Source: Asticcacaulis sp. YBE204
GTDB taxonomy: Bacteria > Pseudomonadota > Alphaproteobacteria > Caulobacterales > Caulobacteraceae
Reading direction: 5' to 3'
DNA: 64,000 nt
Assembly: GCF_000495855.1 (NCBI RefSeq)
Contig: NZ_AWGF01000001.1
Span: forward strand, 186,001-250,000
Shown piece after piece: positions 1 to 8,523 of this stretch (position 1 is the first letter of the stretch; every line of letters starts with the position of its first letter). The position numbers were made by a program, and so were the translations under genes. The notes below the pieces were generated by a model that was not told where the DNA came from, did not search any database, and saw only the letters and a list, made by a program, of their open reading frames with translations.

Positions 1-423
1 GCCGCCGTCATCGTGGTACTGACCGTCCCAGGATTCGGGCTTCAAACTGTGTTGAAACGGCCATACGCCCCGTCGGGTGCGGCCGCATATCGGGCACCAT
101 TTCCGGTGAGGCTGTGTGAAAGGGTTACGGCCTGCCTGAATCATAAACCGGCACCTTGGGCATTTGAAGCCAATGGCAATGCCGAGCAGGATTACCGCCA
201 GAGCCGTCGAACCCGCTATGCTGAGACTGTTGGGATCGCCCATCCCCGCGCATATGGCCGCGCCGCCTATCAGAATGGCTGAGGTCAGCCACAGCGAATT
301 GACGAACAACGACAGGAAAGCCGTCATGAAAACGGCAAAGGCGAGGGTTGAATTCGTGTAAGACGTCAGACTGGTAAGCAGGAAGATAATACCCGGCACA
401 GCAAAGACGGCGGGATAATACAT
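1..423 (-). CDS. Partial membrane protein with C-terminal zinc-ribbon-like cysteines
   Basis: The reading frame opens with ATG at 423 and runs without a stop to the window edge, giving 141 residues of an incomplete protein. Residues about 5-85 form three hydrophobic stretches that look like membrane helices. They are followed by two cysteine pairs, CPRC (residues 88-91) and CPIC (110-113), spaced like a small zinc ribbon, and by a basic then acidic tail. The start lies 4 bp beyond the holA stop, so it is probably the last gene of the leuS-lptE-holA transcript. I do not recognise the family. A zinc ribbon behind a membrane anchor is seen in many unrelated small proteins, so no function is proposed. 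Confidence 0.55.
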   Translation of the reverse strand, partial: MYYPAVFAVPGIIFLLTSLTSYTNSTLAFAVFMTAFLSLFVNSLWLTSAILIGGAAICAGMGDPNSLSIAGSTALAVILLGIAIGFKCPRCRFMIQAGRNPFTQPHRKWCPICGRTRRGVWPFQHSLKPESWDGQYHDDGG

Positions 424-427
424 CGCC

Positions 428-1480
428 TCAGAGCCCCAGCCGTTTAGCCCGTCCGGCGATGCTCATATAGAGCCGCTCGGCGATCAGCAAATCCGGCATG
501 CCGGTCGACTTGCACGCCTTATCCGTGTCGATCAGTTCCTTCGACAATGGGTCGATATGGAAATCCGACCAGTTGCGCGCCTGACGCAGGAACTCCGCCT
601 CCTGTTTCCAGAACACCCCGGCGGCACGGGTGGCCTGCTTGGCGTCGATGCCCTTGGCGACCTGCGCCTGAATGAGCCTTAGCTTGATCAGGTGGGCATT
701 GAGCGCCCGCACCGCATCGACCCCGGTTTCACCCTCGGCAAAGGCGCGTCGCAGACCGGCCTGCGCCAGCCCCATCTTCGCGCCAAAGGCCTGCAAGGCC
801 GCATCGAACAGAGAGGCTTCCGGCTCGACCCCGAGAAAATCCTGCAATTCCTTCGCATCAAGCGTCTTTTTCGACCCCGGTCCGATGAACAGGCACAGGC
901 GCTCGATCTCCTGCCGCGCCACACCGCGTTCGCGGGGTAACCGGGCCGCGAAAATATCCATCGCGTCGGGCGTCAGGGCGACTTCGTTTTTCGCCAGCGT
1001 CTCCCGCGCCATGCGCACCACATCGCCGGTCTCGTCCTCGTAGCAGGCAATCGACGCCACGGCCTTGTCGGCATCGGCCAGCTTGCGCGTGGCGGAATCA
1101 CCGCCCAGCCCCCCGGCCTCGATCAGGAAAAAGGCGTCGCGGTTGAACTCCCCCGCCGCGTGGGCCTTGAGCGCCGCCGCGACCTGCTTGTCGAGCGCTG
1201 CCTTTTCCGAGAAGAATTTCAGTCGCACCAGCCGCCGGCCACCCATCAGGGACTGCGCCGTCAGTTCGTCCTCAAGCCGCGCCGCGTCAATATCGATGTC
1301 GGTATCGGTAAGGATCGAGACGTTGAACGGGTCTTTGATGTCCGGCACGATTTGTCGCGCCAGAGCTTCGCCGCGCTCGATGACCTGACCACGATCCTTG
1401 CCGTAGATCAGGCAGGCGATCACGTCGCGCGGCGGCGCTTTGAGAAAGCCCTCGATTTCAGGGCGTTTGACGAGCTTCAT
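428..1480 (-). CDS. holA: DNA polymerase III subunit delta
   Basis: The delta subunit of the clamp loader opens the beta sliding clamp so it can be loaded on DNA. The 350-residue length is normal for the family. The N-terminal part (about 1-140) matches the AAA-like first domain, which in delta lacks a working Walker A motif. The middle carries a typical helical stretch (GVARQEIERLCLFIG, about residues 190-205), and the rest is the helical collar domain. It directly follows lptE (one gene ends at 1481, the next begins at 1480), in the order leuS-lptE-holA that is common in alphaproteobacteria. The gene is expected to be essential. Confidence 0.93.
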   Translation of the reverse strand: MKLVKRPEIEGFLKAPPRDVIACLIYGKDRGQVIERGEALARQIVPDIKDPFNVSILTDTDIDIDAARLEDELTAQSLMGGRRLVRLKFFSEKAALDKQVAAALKAHAAGEFNRDAFFLIEAGGLGGDSATRKLADADKAVASIACYEDETGDVVRMARETLAKNEVALTPDAMDIFAARLPRERGVARQEIERLCLFIGPGSKKTLDAKELQDFLGVEPEASLFDAALQAFGAKMGLAQAGLRRAFAEGETGVDAVRALNAHLIKLRLIQAQVAKGIDAKQATRAAGVFWKQEAEFLRQARNWSDFHIDPLSKELIDTDKACKSTGMPDLLIAERLYMSIAGRAKRLGL

Positions 1481-1993
1481 TTACTTCGCAAGGGCCGTGG
1501 TTTGGCCGTGGAAATAGAGCGTGATGTCGCTGCGCAGCCGGTCGCTGATGCTGGTCGCGGCACGCTGCTGACCGTCCTTTTGCGAAATGACGCTGCCATA
1601 GGGGGATTTCGATGTGGCGTCATAGGTCGTAGTATCGACGAAATTGCCCTTGGTCAGGACGGCGCGTGTCTGCACATCGACCAACTCGTAGGTGACCATA
1701 TTCGAGATTTCCGAACGGATCGCCGTATCGTTGGCGCCGATCCCGACGTCGTACCGGCTTTCGACCAGCTTGACATCCAGACGGTAAGGCTTGGTCGCCG
1801 ACGACGCGGTGTCGAAGCTGGCCACGAGGTTTTGCCGCACGAAATAACCGGTGCGTGAATCCGTCGTATTGACCTCGATCCCGGCAAGCGTCGCGCCCAG
1901 CCCCTTCTGCGCATAGACCGGCGTGAAGCCACACCCGCTCAAAGAGAGGGGCGCAGCCAGAAGGCAGACGGCGAGGAGGGCTTTGCGGATCAT
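1481..1993 (-). CDS. lptE: LPS-assembly lipoprotein LptE
   Basis: LptE plugs the LptD barrel in the outer membrane and helps place lipopolysaccharide in the outer leaflet. The 170-residue protein starts with a lipoprotein signal: a basic N-terminus, a hydrophobic core and the lipobox LSGC with the acylated cysteine at residue 21. It is followed by the GFTPVY motif usual just after the cysteine in alphaproteobacterial LptE (RlpB family). The gene sits between leuS (6 bp gap) and holA (no gap), the conserved position. Sequence conservation is low in this family, so the call rests on lipobox, size and neighbourhood together. Confidence 0.87.
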   Translation of the reverse strand: MIRKALLAVCLLAAPLSLSGCGFTPVYAQKGLGATLAGIEVNTTDSRTGYFVRQNLVASFDTASSATKPYRLDVKLVESRYDVGIGANDTAIRSEISNMVTYELVDVQTRAVLTKGNFVDTTTYDATSKSPYGSVISQKDGQQRAATSISDRLRSDITLYFHGQTTALAK

Positions 1994-1999
1994 GAGCGG

Positions 2000-4570
2000 T
2001 TACCCTACGACGAAGTTAAGGATGCGATTTGGGACAACGATCACCTTGCGCACGGTGACGCCCTCAAGATGTCGTTTAACGCTCTCGTCTGCAAGCGCCA
2101 TTTCGCGGATTTCGTCCTCCGAAGCACCCAGCTTGACCGAAAGTTCGCCGCGTTTCTTGCCATTGACCTGCACCGGCAGGATATAGACGTCGTCGGTGGC
2201 AAGCTGAGGGTCGAATTGCGGCCAGGCCGCATCGGCGATCAGGCCGTCATGACCCAGTCGCGTCCAGCCTTCTTCGGCCAGATGCGGCGTAATCGGCGCG
2301 ATCAGTCCGGCGAGGATGGTCAGGGCTTCGCGGCGCGCCGCCGTGCCGGTCTTCTGCACGTCCGAAGCGCGCAGGACGTTGACGAACTCGTACAGCTTGG
2401 CGATCGCCGCGTTGAAACGGAAGCCCTCGAAGCCTTCGGTGACGGCCTTCGACGCCTTGTGCGCTGCCTTGCGCAGGTCCAGCGCAGCGGCCTCGTCGCC
2501 CGCGATCTCTTCATCGGGCAGGCTATCGAACTCGGTCCACACGCGCGAGGTAAAGCGCCACGAGCCTTCGACGCCGCCGGTGGTCCATTGCACATCGCGT
2601 TCCGGCGGCGAGTCCGACAGGACGAACAGGCGGGCCGCATCGACACCATAGGTGTCGAAGATATCTTCGGGCGCGACGACGTTCTTCTTCGATTTCGACA
2701 TCTTTTCGATGTCGCCGATTTTCAGGTGCTCGCCGGTCGACAGGCGCTTGGCCAGACGGCGGCTGTTGTCGAAAATGATATCGACATCCGACGGATCGAC
2801 CCACTCACCGGCTTCGGTCTTATAGGTTTCATGCGTCAGCATGCCCTGCGTGAACAGGCCCGCAAAGGGCTCTTTCACGTCGAGATAGCCGCAGGTGTTC
2901 AGCGCCCGCGTGATGAAGCGCGAATAGAGCAGGTGCAGGATGGCGTGTTCGATGCCGCCGATATACTGATCGACCGGCAGCCAGTAATCGGCATCGGCCT
3001 TGCGAATCGCCTCATTGGCGTCCGGCGCGGTGAAGCGGGCGAAGTACCACGACGAATCCACGAAGGTGTCGAGTGTGTCGGTTTCGCGGCGCGCGTCTTT
3101 CTGGCAATGCGGGCACTTGACGTGCTTCCACGTCGGGTGACGGTCGAGCGGATTGCCCGGCACATCGAAGGTCACGTCGTCCGGCAACACCACCGGCAAT
3201 TGCGCATCCGGCACCGGCACGACGCCGCAGTCTTCGCAGTGGATGACCGGGATCGGGCAGCCCCAGTAGCGCTGACGCGACACGCCCCAGTCGCGCAGAC
3301 GGTAAATGGTTGCGCCTTCGCCGAGACCCATGCCTTCGATTTTCGCGATGGCCTGCTCCTTGGCGGCTTCGATATCGAGCCCGTCGAGGAAGTCCGAATT
3401 GAAGATCGTGCCGGGACCGGTATAGGCCTCGGTCCCGACGGTGAACACTTCCGGATCGGCGTCGGCAGGCAACACGACCTCGGTCACCGGCAGATCGTAT
3501 TTGCGGGCGAAGTCGAGATCGCGCTGATCGTGCGCCGGGCAGCCGAAAATGGCGCCGGTGCCGTAACCCATCAGGACGAAATTGGCGATCCAGACATCGA
3601 GCGTCTCACCGTCCTTGAACGGATGCGCCACCTTCACGCCGGTGTTAAAGCCGAGCTTCTCACCCGTGTCGATTTCTTCCTGCGTCGTACCGCCTTTTTT
3701 CACCGTGTCGATGAAGGCATCGAGTTCCGGCGACGCAGGCAGAGCCTTGACCAGCGGGTGATCGGCGGCAACCGCGACGAAGCCCGCCCCGAACAGGGTG
3801 TCAGGCCGCGTCGTGTAGACCTCAAGCCCGTCGAAACCGGCGGGCGCATTATCCGCAAACTTGAAGCTGAACTTCAGGCCCTTCGAGCGACCAATCCAGT
3901 TGGCCTGCATCAGGCGCACCTTGTCCGGCCAGCGGTCGAGCGTCTCCAGACCCTCGATCAGCTCGTCGGCATATTGCGTGATCTTGAGGAACCATTGCGT
4001 CAGATTGCGCTTCTCGACCACGGCGCCGGAACGCCAGCCTTTACCGTCGATGACCTGTTCGTTGGCCAGCACGGTATTATCGACCGGGTCCCAGTTGACC
4101 TGCGACTCCTTGCGATAGACCAGATCGTGCTTCAGCAGGTCGAGGAACCACTTCTGCTGCTTGCCATAATAGGCGGCATCACAGGTAGCGAATTCGCGCG
4201 TCCAGTCGATCGAGAGGCCCAGACGCTGAAGCTGCGTCTTCATGTTGGCGATATTGTCGTAGGTCCAGCCCTTGGGGTGGATGCCACGCTCCATCGCCGC
4301 GTTCTCCGCCGGCATACCGAAGGCGTCCCAGCCCATCGGGTGCAGAACGTTGAAGCCGCGCGCCCGCTTGAACCGCGCCACCAGATCGCCCATGGCGTAG
4401 TTGCGCACGTGACCCATGTGAATCCGGCCCGACGGATAGGGAAACATTTCAAGCACATAGTACTTGTCTTTGCCCTGGGCCTCAGCCGCGCCTTTCGTCA
4501 GGAAGACCTGAGCGTCGTCCCAGCGGGCGCGTTGTTTCGGTTCGGACTCTTTGGGATTGTAGCGTGACAT
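2000..4570 (-). CDS. leuS: Leucyl-tRNA synthetase
   Basis: This class Ia synthetase charges tRNA-Leu. The HIGH-type signature appears as HMGH (residues 51-54) within the stretch [11 protein letters not shown], and the second ATP-binding motif KMSKS is at about residues 622-626. The CP1 editing insert lies between them. An in-frame start exists at 4666, but I chose ATG 4570 ([10 protein letters not shown]...), giving 856 residues. The upstream 32 residues do not look like a synthetase N-terminus, and a good promoter (TTGACC, 17 bp, TATTCG; 4619-4647) lies inside that extension, so a transcript from it could not use the longer start. It leads the leuS-lptE-holA operon. Confidence 0.96.
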   Translation of the reverse strand: MSRYNPKESEPKQRARWDDAQVFLTKGAAEAQGKDKYYVLEMFPYPSGRIHMGHVRNYAMGDLVARFKRARGFNVLHPMGWDAFGMPAENAAMERGIHPKGWTYDNIANMKTQLQRLGLSIDWTREFATCDAAYYGKQQKWFLDLLKHDLVYRKESQVNWDPVDNTVLANEQVIDGKGWRSGAVVEKRNLTQWFLKITQYADELIEGLETLDRWPDKVRLMQANWIGRSKGLKFSFKFADNAPAGFDGLEVYTTRPDTLFGAGFVAVAADHPLVKALPASPELDAFIDTVKKGGTTQEEIDTGEKLGFNTGVKVAHPFKDGETLDVWIANFVLMGYGTGAIFGCPAHDQRDLDFARKYDLPVTEVVLPADADPEVFTVGTEAYTGPGTIFNSDFLDGLDIEAAKEQAIAKIEGMGLGEGATIYRLRDWGVSRQRYWGCPIPVIHCEDCGVVPVPDAQLPVVLPDDVTFDVPGNPLDRHPTWKHVKCPHCQKDARRETDTLDTFVDSSWYFARFTAPDANEAIRKADADYWLPVDQYIGGIEHAILHLLYSRFITRALNTCGYLDVKEPFAGLFTQGMLTHETYKTEAGEWVDPSDVDIIFDNSRRLAKRLSTGEHLKIGDIEKMSKSKKNVVAPEDIFDTYGVDAARLFVLSDSPPERDVQWTTGGVEGSWRFTSRVWTEFDSLPDEEIAGDEAAALDLRKAAHKASKAVTEGFEGFRFNAAIAKLYEFVNVLRASDVQKTGTAARREALTILAGLIAPITPHLAEEGWTRLGHDGLIADAAWPQFDPQLATDDVYILPVQVNGKKRGELSVKLGASEDEIREMALADESVKRHLEGVTVRKVIVVPNRILNFVVG

Positions 4571-4618
4571 CGGTAAGCCATGAAGGGCGGCATCTCGCCG
4601 CGAAAAAATATGGCTCCC

Positions 4619-4647
4619 CGAATAGACAAAAAGAGCGTTCAGGTCAA
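4619..4647 (-). promoter_or_regulatory. Probable sigma-70 type promoter of leuS
   Basis: Read on the minus strand, TTGACC (4647-4642) and TATTCG (4624-4619) are separated by 17 bp. Transcription would begin near 4611, about 40 nt before the ATG at 4570. This was read by eye and not scored against a matrix. Confidence 0.45.
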
Positions 4648-4764
4648 AGCATGGTGTCGTTGACACGCGAATTTACACTGTTGTCCCTTTGTACAAAGGA
4701 TTGACGCTGTACGGGCTCTATATAAAGCTGAATTCCAGCAAGGGTGGATAAGGGGGATATGCCA

Positions 4765-5214
4765 ATGCACAAAGTCAGGATCTATACCTTTTCAGGTGTG
4801 CTTCAGGCCATAGCGGGTCTGCTATTGCTCAATTTCGGCATATTGTTTCATGCTTACGATCAATGGAAACAGGTGGCTGGATTTCCGACCTTGCCTCTGG
4901 CAATCTTTTTAGCGGCCTTATCATTTTATCTGATCAGCAAAGAGGCTGTCTTTAAAGAGTTTTCTTTAGGCGAAAATCATAAACACAGATCGATGATCCG
5001 AACCCTAAACGTCTTAATCGTCGTGTGTATATTTTTATTCATCACAAGCCTGTTTTTGGTTTTTATTATAGATGTGATTTACAAAGATAAGGCGTTTGCT
5101 TTTATTTTAAATATTTTCCTAATGTCTATTTTTACATTGAGCACAATAATTAGTCTTTTTCTGGAAATTTGGCGGGGCAAAATGTTTCAATCATCTGAAA
5201 AGATGTTTGTTTAA
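4765..5214 (+). CDS. Small four-helix membrane protein of unknown function
   Basis: The protein is about 149 residues with four strongly hydrophobic segments (about residues 7-28, 44-58, 82-107 and 115-140) and short polar loops, so it should be an inner-membrane protein. I do not recognise a family. The start is uncertain: GTG 4744, ATG 4759 and ATG 4765 are all in frame. The purine run AGGGGG at 4751-4756 is 8 nt before ATG 4765, the best spacing. Base use is strikingly AT-rich, with many TTT, TTA and ATT codons, unlike the genes on either side, which hints at acquisition by transfer. It lies alone, opposite to leuS and DUF3576, and ends at a strong shared terminator. Confidence 0.7.
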   Translation: MHKVRIYTFSGVLQAIAGLLLLNFGILFHAYDQWKQVAGFPTLPLAIFLAALSFYLISKEAVFKEFSLGENHKHRSMIRTLNVLIVVCIFLFITSLFLVFIIDVIYKDKAFAFILNIFLMSIFTLSTIISLFLEIWRGKMFQSSEKMFV

Positions 5215-5225
5215 TTACAAAGAAA

Positions 5226-5255
5226 AAAGGCTCCCGATATGTATCGGGAGCCTTT
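5226..5255. terminator. Bidirectional terminator hairpin
   Basis: Two perfect 14-base arms (5226-5239 and 5242-5255) with a 2-base gap begin with A-runs and end with T-runs. The hairpin can therefore stop both the plus-strand membrane gene ending at 5214 and the minus-strand gene ending at 5279. Confidence 0.85.
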
Positions 5256-5278
5256 GACGTTATGGCCTGTTAGAGGCC

Positions 5279-5770
5279 TTACTTGACGTTCGACAGGCGC
5301 AACTGACGGGCACGCGTCAGGATGGCGTTTTCGATGTCGATCTGGGTCTGGGCCGAAACCGTGGCGTCCACCCACTGACCGCCGGTATTGGTCTGCTTGT
5401 ACAGCGACACGTTCAGGGCATCGGCGCGCAGGCGGGTATCGAGGATATAGATGGTCGCCTTGAAACGCTCGTCCGGCTTTTCCGGGTTGGCGTACCAGTC
5501 GGTGATGATGATGCCGCCCCACGGATCGGCCGAGGCCAGAGGCATGAACGAAATGGTGTCGAGCGACGCGCGCCACAGATAGGCGTTGACGCCGATGGTC
5601 GCGTCGGCGGTTTCCGACGCCGGCTTCTTGCCGCCAAGACCCAGAAAACCCTTGCTTTCGGCGCTGGCGTCGAGGGTGCTTTCTTTCTTGCCGAAACTGG
5701 TGCAACCCATCAGGCTCAGGGACATTGCCGCGGCGGCCACGACCAGAACCGCCTTTTTCGTCATCGTCAT
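5279..5770 (-). CDS. DUF3576 family lipoprotein
   Basis: This is a 163-residue predicted outer-membrane lipoprotein. After MTMTKKA comes a hydrophobic signal ending in the lipobox LMGC, then a glycine- and lysine-rich linker (SKGFLGLGGKKPASE). The conserved DUF3576 body includes IGVNAYLWRASLDTISFMP and DPWGGIIITDWY, and the protein ends in a helical ARQLRLSNVK tail. The family is widespread in alphaproteobacteria, but its function is not known to me. The frame stays open further upstream, but ATG 5770 is chosen because the signal peptide begins there and a promoter-like pair lies just before it (5823-5852). Confidence 0.85.
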   Translation of the reverse strand: MTMTKKAVLVVAAAAMSLSLMGCTSFGKKESTLDASAESKGFLGLGGKKPASETADATIGVNAYLWRASLDTISFMPLASADPWGGIIITDWYANPEKPDERFKATIYILDTRLRADALNVSLYKQTNTGGQWVDATVSAQTQIDIENAILTRARQLRLSNVK

Positions 5771-6229
5771 AGTATCGTCCACTCCGCAAGTGTCTCTTGG
5801 CCAAAAGGCTCTATTAACCGCTCTATAGCATAGGCAAGCGGGGGTATGACAAGAGCTTCCTTGTCCGGGCATAGCCCCAAGCCCCCAAAAATGGCCCGTT
5901 GCGGCGCAAACTGGCATTCAATTGAGACGCTTATGCGGCAAACGGGAGAACGTCGCGTAATATCGAGCGTGACCATTTCAACACATGTTTTGGGGGAATC
6001 TGACTCATCCGTCTAAAAACGATCAATTATATTGATTTCATTCACCATCCCTCTTAATCGGGAAATAACACATATACGCCAAAATAGAGGTGTAGGGTGT
6101 GGCTGGGTTAAACCTTATGGGGACTCTGAACGGTTACATAAAACCGTCATCATTCCTATATAAGGCAAAATCCGAAACAGGTTCAGGGTTTGGCGCGCAC
6201 ATATACGCGCCTTTGGTTGACAAAACACG
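5771..6229. other. Divergent intergenic region between the DUF3576 gene and ntrZ
   Basis: This 459-bp stretch has no convincing gene; the one small minus-strand frame covering 5767-5976 has no family likeness. It holds the DUF3576 promoter and, near ntrZ, two small inverted repeats: ACGGTT/AACCGT (6129-6146) and GGCGCG/CGCGCC (6192-6211). The middle (about 6000-6180) is clearly AT-richer than the flanks and should carry the ntrZ promoter, though I cannot fix its position. A TTGACA at 6217 is too close to the ATG to be the -35 box. Confidence 0.5.
5823..5852 (-). promoter_or_regulatory. Possible promoter of the DUF3576 gene
   Basis: On the minus strand TTGTCA (5852-5847) and CTATAG (5828-5823) are separated by 18 bp, about 50 nt upstream of ATG 5770. 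Read by eye only. Confidence 0.4.
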
Positions 6230-6646
6230 ATGACACGGTTGGTCGCAGGTTTGGTATCGTTGACAGTGCTGGCAGTCGCCGCAAGCACTGCGCCGGCCTT
6301 CGCGCTCAATCAGCAAACCGTGAAGGGCAAGACGAGCGAGGCCACCGCCCCCGTCAGTCTCACGGGCGTTACCGTCGACGCTTCGTCCAACGCCAAGCAA
6401 CAATCCAAGGTCTATCAGTGGTCGCTCAAGGGTCGCTGGGGTCTGAAACTGGGTGTCAACGAAGACGAAGCCCGCCCCAGTGGCTGGAACGACGTCGATG
6501 CGGGCGCCTTCTACAAGATCACCCCGTCGGTTCGCGTCGGCGGTTCGGTCGGTTTCGGCGAGAAGACCAAGGCGCTGCAACCGCGTGACCCGGCTCTTGA
6601 AAAAGACCAGCCGCGCGTCCGTCTGGAAACAACGTTTAAGTTCTAA
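6230..6646 (+). CDS. ntrZ: NtrZ-family periplasmic regulatory protein
   Basis: The 138-residue protein has an N-terminal signal peptide with a likely cleavage after AFA (residue 25), so it is exported to the periplasm. The mature part contains YQWSLKGRWGLKLGVNED and ends with VRLETTFKF, the pattern of the NtrZ family. In Caulobacter, NtrZ is a periplasmic partner that holds back the phosphatase activity of the sensor kinase NtrY. No ntrY/ntrX genes lie in the window, so a link to them is inferred from the family only. The final aromatic residue is also seen in outer-membrane beta proteins, which is an alternative reading. The gene stands alone with its own terminator. Confidence 0.65.
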   Translation: MTRLVAGLVSLTVLAVAASTAPAFALNQQTVKGKTSEATAPVSLTGVTVDASSNAKQQSKVYQWSLKGRWGLKLGVNEDEARPSGWNDVDAGAFYKITPSVRVGGSVGFGEKTKALQPRDPALEKDQPRVRLETTFKF

Positions 6647-6663
6647 GCCTGACAGGCTTTTTT
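6645..6663 (+). terminator. Terminator of ntrZ
   Basis: A short hairpin AAGCCT-GAC-AGGCTT (6645-6659) overlaps the ntrZ stop and runs into a T-tract ending at 6663. Confidence 0.7.
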
Positions 6664-6664
6664 C

Positions 6665-7261
6665 CTACAAATGAAACGCCTCAATCGCTCCAAAGCCCGC
6701 AAGGCCGGAGTGCATCAGCGATTCCGCATTATCCGCACCGATCCCGCCCAGGCCCAGAACCGGTACAGGGCTAAGGTCGCAAAAGCGCTGGATGCCCTTG
6801 AGGCCAATCGGTGACACGCCCTGAGCCGAGGGACTTGCGCTCGGGAATATCGGCGACACAAACACCCCATCCAGATCCGCTATATCCGATGCGTCCAGCG
6901 TCTCGCATCCGTGACAGGCCGCCGTCAGCAACCATTCGGGATGCGCCTTGCGTAGGTCCGCTGCCCGCCACAGGCTCTGTTCGCGCAGATGCACCCCATC
7001 GGCGACGATCTCTTCGGCCAGGGCTTCGTCTTCACCGATCAGCAGTTTCAACCCGTTGTCTTCGCTCAGTGTTTTCAATACCCGCGCATGCGCACCCGCA
7101 TGACGGTCGCCGAAATGGCGATAGATAATCCCTGCACCCTCCGGCAGATGAGCGACAATCTCTTCGGGATGCGGCGTCCGCTTTGGGTCGGTAAAAAAGA
7201 ACAGGGGCGGCAAAGCACTGGACATATGCGCATGGCGGGCTATGTCTCTGGCGCGGTTCAT
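6665..7261 (-). CDS. Divergent thiamine phosphate synthase (ThiE/TenI) family protein
   Basis: The TIM-barrel pattern of the ThiE/TenI family is visible: ADGVHL, then FVSPIFPSASPS (the phosphate-binding loop region) and PVPVLGLGGIGADN. However, the ThiE signatures QLREK and NDR are replaced here by IIYRHFGDR and IGEDE, so true thiamine phosphate synthase activity is doubtful. Starts at 7291, 7261 and 7225 are possible. I chose 7261 because the stretch MNRARDIARHA leading into LPPLFFFTDP looks family-like and avoids overlap with the divergent gene at 7285. No TPP-riboswitch-like leader or other thi gene is nearby. Confidence 0.7.
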   Translation of the reverse strand: MNRARDIARHAHMSSALPPLFFFTDPKRTPHPEEIVAHLPEGAGIIYRHFGDRHAGAHARVLKTLSEDNGLKLLIGEDEALAEEIVADGVHLREQSLWRAADLRKAHPEWLLTAACHGCETLDASDIADLDGVFVSPIFPSASPSAQGVSPIGLKGIQRFCDLSPVPVLGLGGIGADNAESLMHSGLAGFGAIEAFHL

Positions 7262-7284
7262 CAAAAAGGCGAAGCGGGTCTTAT

Positions 7285-7956
7285 ATGTCATCCCAGTCCG
7301 GTACCTCTGCTGAAAACTACGGTAGCGTCCTGACGTCGCTGAAAAAAGGCTTGCGACGCGCCGGACGCCCTGAGAACGCCGCGATTCTCACGGCGGTATC
7401 CAAAACCCAGCCCTGGGGGGTTATACGCCCGGTGCTTGAGGCTGGCCACCGACGTTTTGGTGAAAACCGCGTGCAGGAGGCGATGGAGCGTTGGGGACCG
7501 GTGAAAGATCAGTATCCAGATCTGACCCTGTGCCTGATCGGGCCGCTGCAAAGCAACAAGGCGGCCGACGCGGTGGGGTTCTTTGACGTGATCGAAAGCG
7601 TCGATCGCGACAAGATCGCCCGCACTATCGCTGACGAGATCCAGAAACAGGGCCGCGCGCCGGACATCCAGATACAGGTCAATATCGGCGAGGAAGTGCA
7701 AAAGGCCGGGATTTTGCCGCTGGAGGCCGATGCCTTTATCGCGACGGTGCGGGGTTATGGGCTGAACGTGACCGGCCTGATGTGCATTCCGCCGGTCGAA
7801 GGCCCGCGCGGTCCCTATTTTGCCTTGCTGCGTAAGATCGCCGAACGCAACGGCATCGCGTACCTCAGCATGGGCATGAGTGACGATTACGAGACCGCCC
7901 TGCGCTTCGGCTCGAACGAAATCCGTGTAGGTACGGCCATTTTCGGCAGTCGATGA
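7285..7956 (+). CDS. YggS/PROSC-type pyridoxal-phosphate homeostasis protein
   Basis: This 223-residue protein belongs to the single-domain alanine-racemase-fold family (YggS, PROSC), which binds PLP and buffers its free level but has no known catalytic reaction. The PLP lysine lies in AVSKTQP (about residue 36). Other family marks are HRRFGENRVQEA, IGPLQSNKA, GLMCIPP, the phosphate-binding end SMGMSDDYETAL and IRVGTAIFG. The length is typical. The gene is divergent from the ThiE-like gene with almost no space between them, so its promoter must lie within the neighbour's coding sequence. A strong shared hairpin follows the stop codon. Confidence 0.9.
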   Translation: MSSQSGTSAENYGSVLTSLKKGLRRAGRPENAAILTAVSKTQPWGVIRPVLEAGHRRFGENRVQEAMERWGPVKDQYPDLTLCLIGPLQSNKAADAVGFFDVIESVDRDKIARTIADEIQKQGRAPDIQIQVNIGEEVQKAGILPLEADAFIATVRGYGLNVTGLMCIPPVEGPRGPYFALLRKIAERNGIAYLSMGMSDDYETALRFGSNEIRVGTAIFGSR

Positions 7957-7958
7957 TC

Positions 7959-7990
7959 AAGGCCCTCCCCTGAAATCAGGGGAGGGCCTT
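7959..7990. terminator. Bidirectional terminator, also a short copy of the intergenic palindrome family
   Basis: Perfect 15-base arms (7959-7973 and 7976-7990) around a 2-base gap end convergent genes at 7956 and 7989. The core CCTCCCCTGA/TCAGGGGAGG is the same as in the long repeat at 20,387-20,518. Confidence 0.85.
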
Positions 7991-8498
7991 ATCCCACAAT
8001 CTCCACATAACTCTCCGCATCGGCGCTTTTCAGCAGTTCCAGCAGATGCGCCTGCGAGAGGGCCACACACCCTTCCGTGCCCGAATAATCCTCGCGCGCC
8101 AGATGCAGGAAGATCGCCGACCCCAACCCCTTCACCGGCGGGTCGTCATTATGGCCCAGCACGCAGATGATGTCGTAAACACCATCCTCGCGCCACAGCG
8201 TTTCATGGCTGCCCTCGAAGGGCAATTTCACAGGTTGATTATAGGACTCCGACCCCACATCATCGCACCAGCCATCGTCCGGCGACAGAGCTTTGACGGG
8301 CAGAACCGTTTCCGGCACCGGCAATCTATCCGGCCGATAAAACACGTATTTCAGCGGCCATATCCCCAGTGGCGAGCGTAAATCGCCCTCTCTTTTATCG
8401 TTTGCAGGAATAACGCCCCCTTTACCGAGGGCGCAACGCACCTTATCTGAGTTTAAGACTAGAAAACCCTCGGGGTATGCGGTAAAAATTTTGACCAT
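7989..8498 (-). CDS. L,D-transpeptidase (YkuD) family protein
   Basis: These enzymes form 3-3 cross-links in peptidoglycan or attach proteins to it, using a catalytic cysteine. The signature is present as HLAREDYSGTEGCVALS near the C-terminus, with the cysteine in GTEGC, the upstream histidine in LGHNDD and the histidine in FLHLA. The substrate-side motif GKGGVIPANDKREGDLRSP is also typical. At 169 residues the protein is essentially the bare catalytic domain. No signal peptide is visible before it, which is odd for an enzyme that should act outside the cytoplasm. Upstream is one copy of the GCGAAAA...TTTTCGC palindrome and the divergent gene cenR. Confidence 0.85.
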   Translation of the reverse strand: MVKIFTAYPEGFLVLNSDKVRCALGKGGVIPANDKREGDLRSPLGIWPLKYVFYRPDRLPVPETVLPVKALSPDDGWCDDVGSESYNQPVKLPFEGSHETLWREDGVYDIICVLGHNDDPPVKGLGSAIFLHLAREDYSGTEGCVALSQAHLLELLKSADAESYVEIVG

Positions 8499-8523
8499 TT
8501 GCCGGTTACACTAAAAGCCCGCA

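Noticed and set aside
2069-4567. Plus-strand frame of over 800 codons opposite leuS
   Set aside because: Shadow of leuS; composition is typical of a mirrored frame and no motif is present.
6217-6229. TTGACA immediately before ntrZ as a -35 box
   Set aside because: It lies 13 bp before the ATG, leaving no room for a -10 box and leader.
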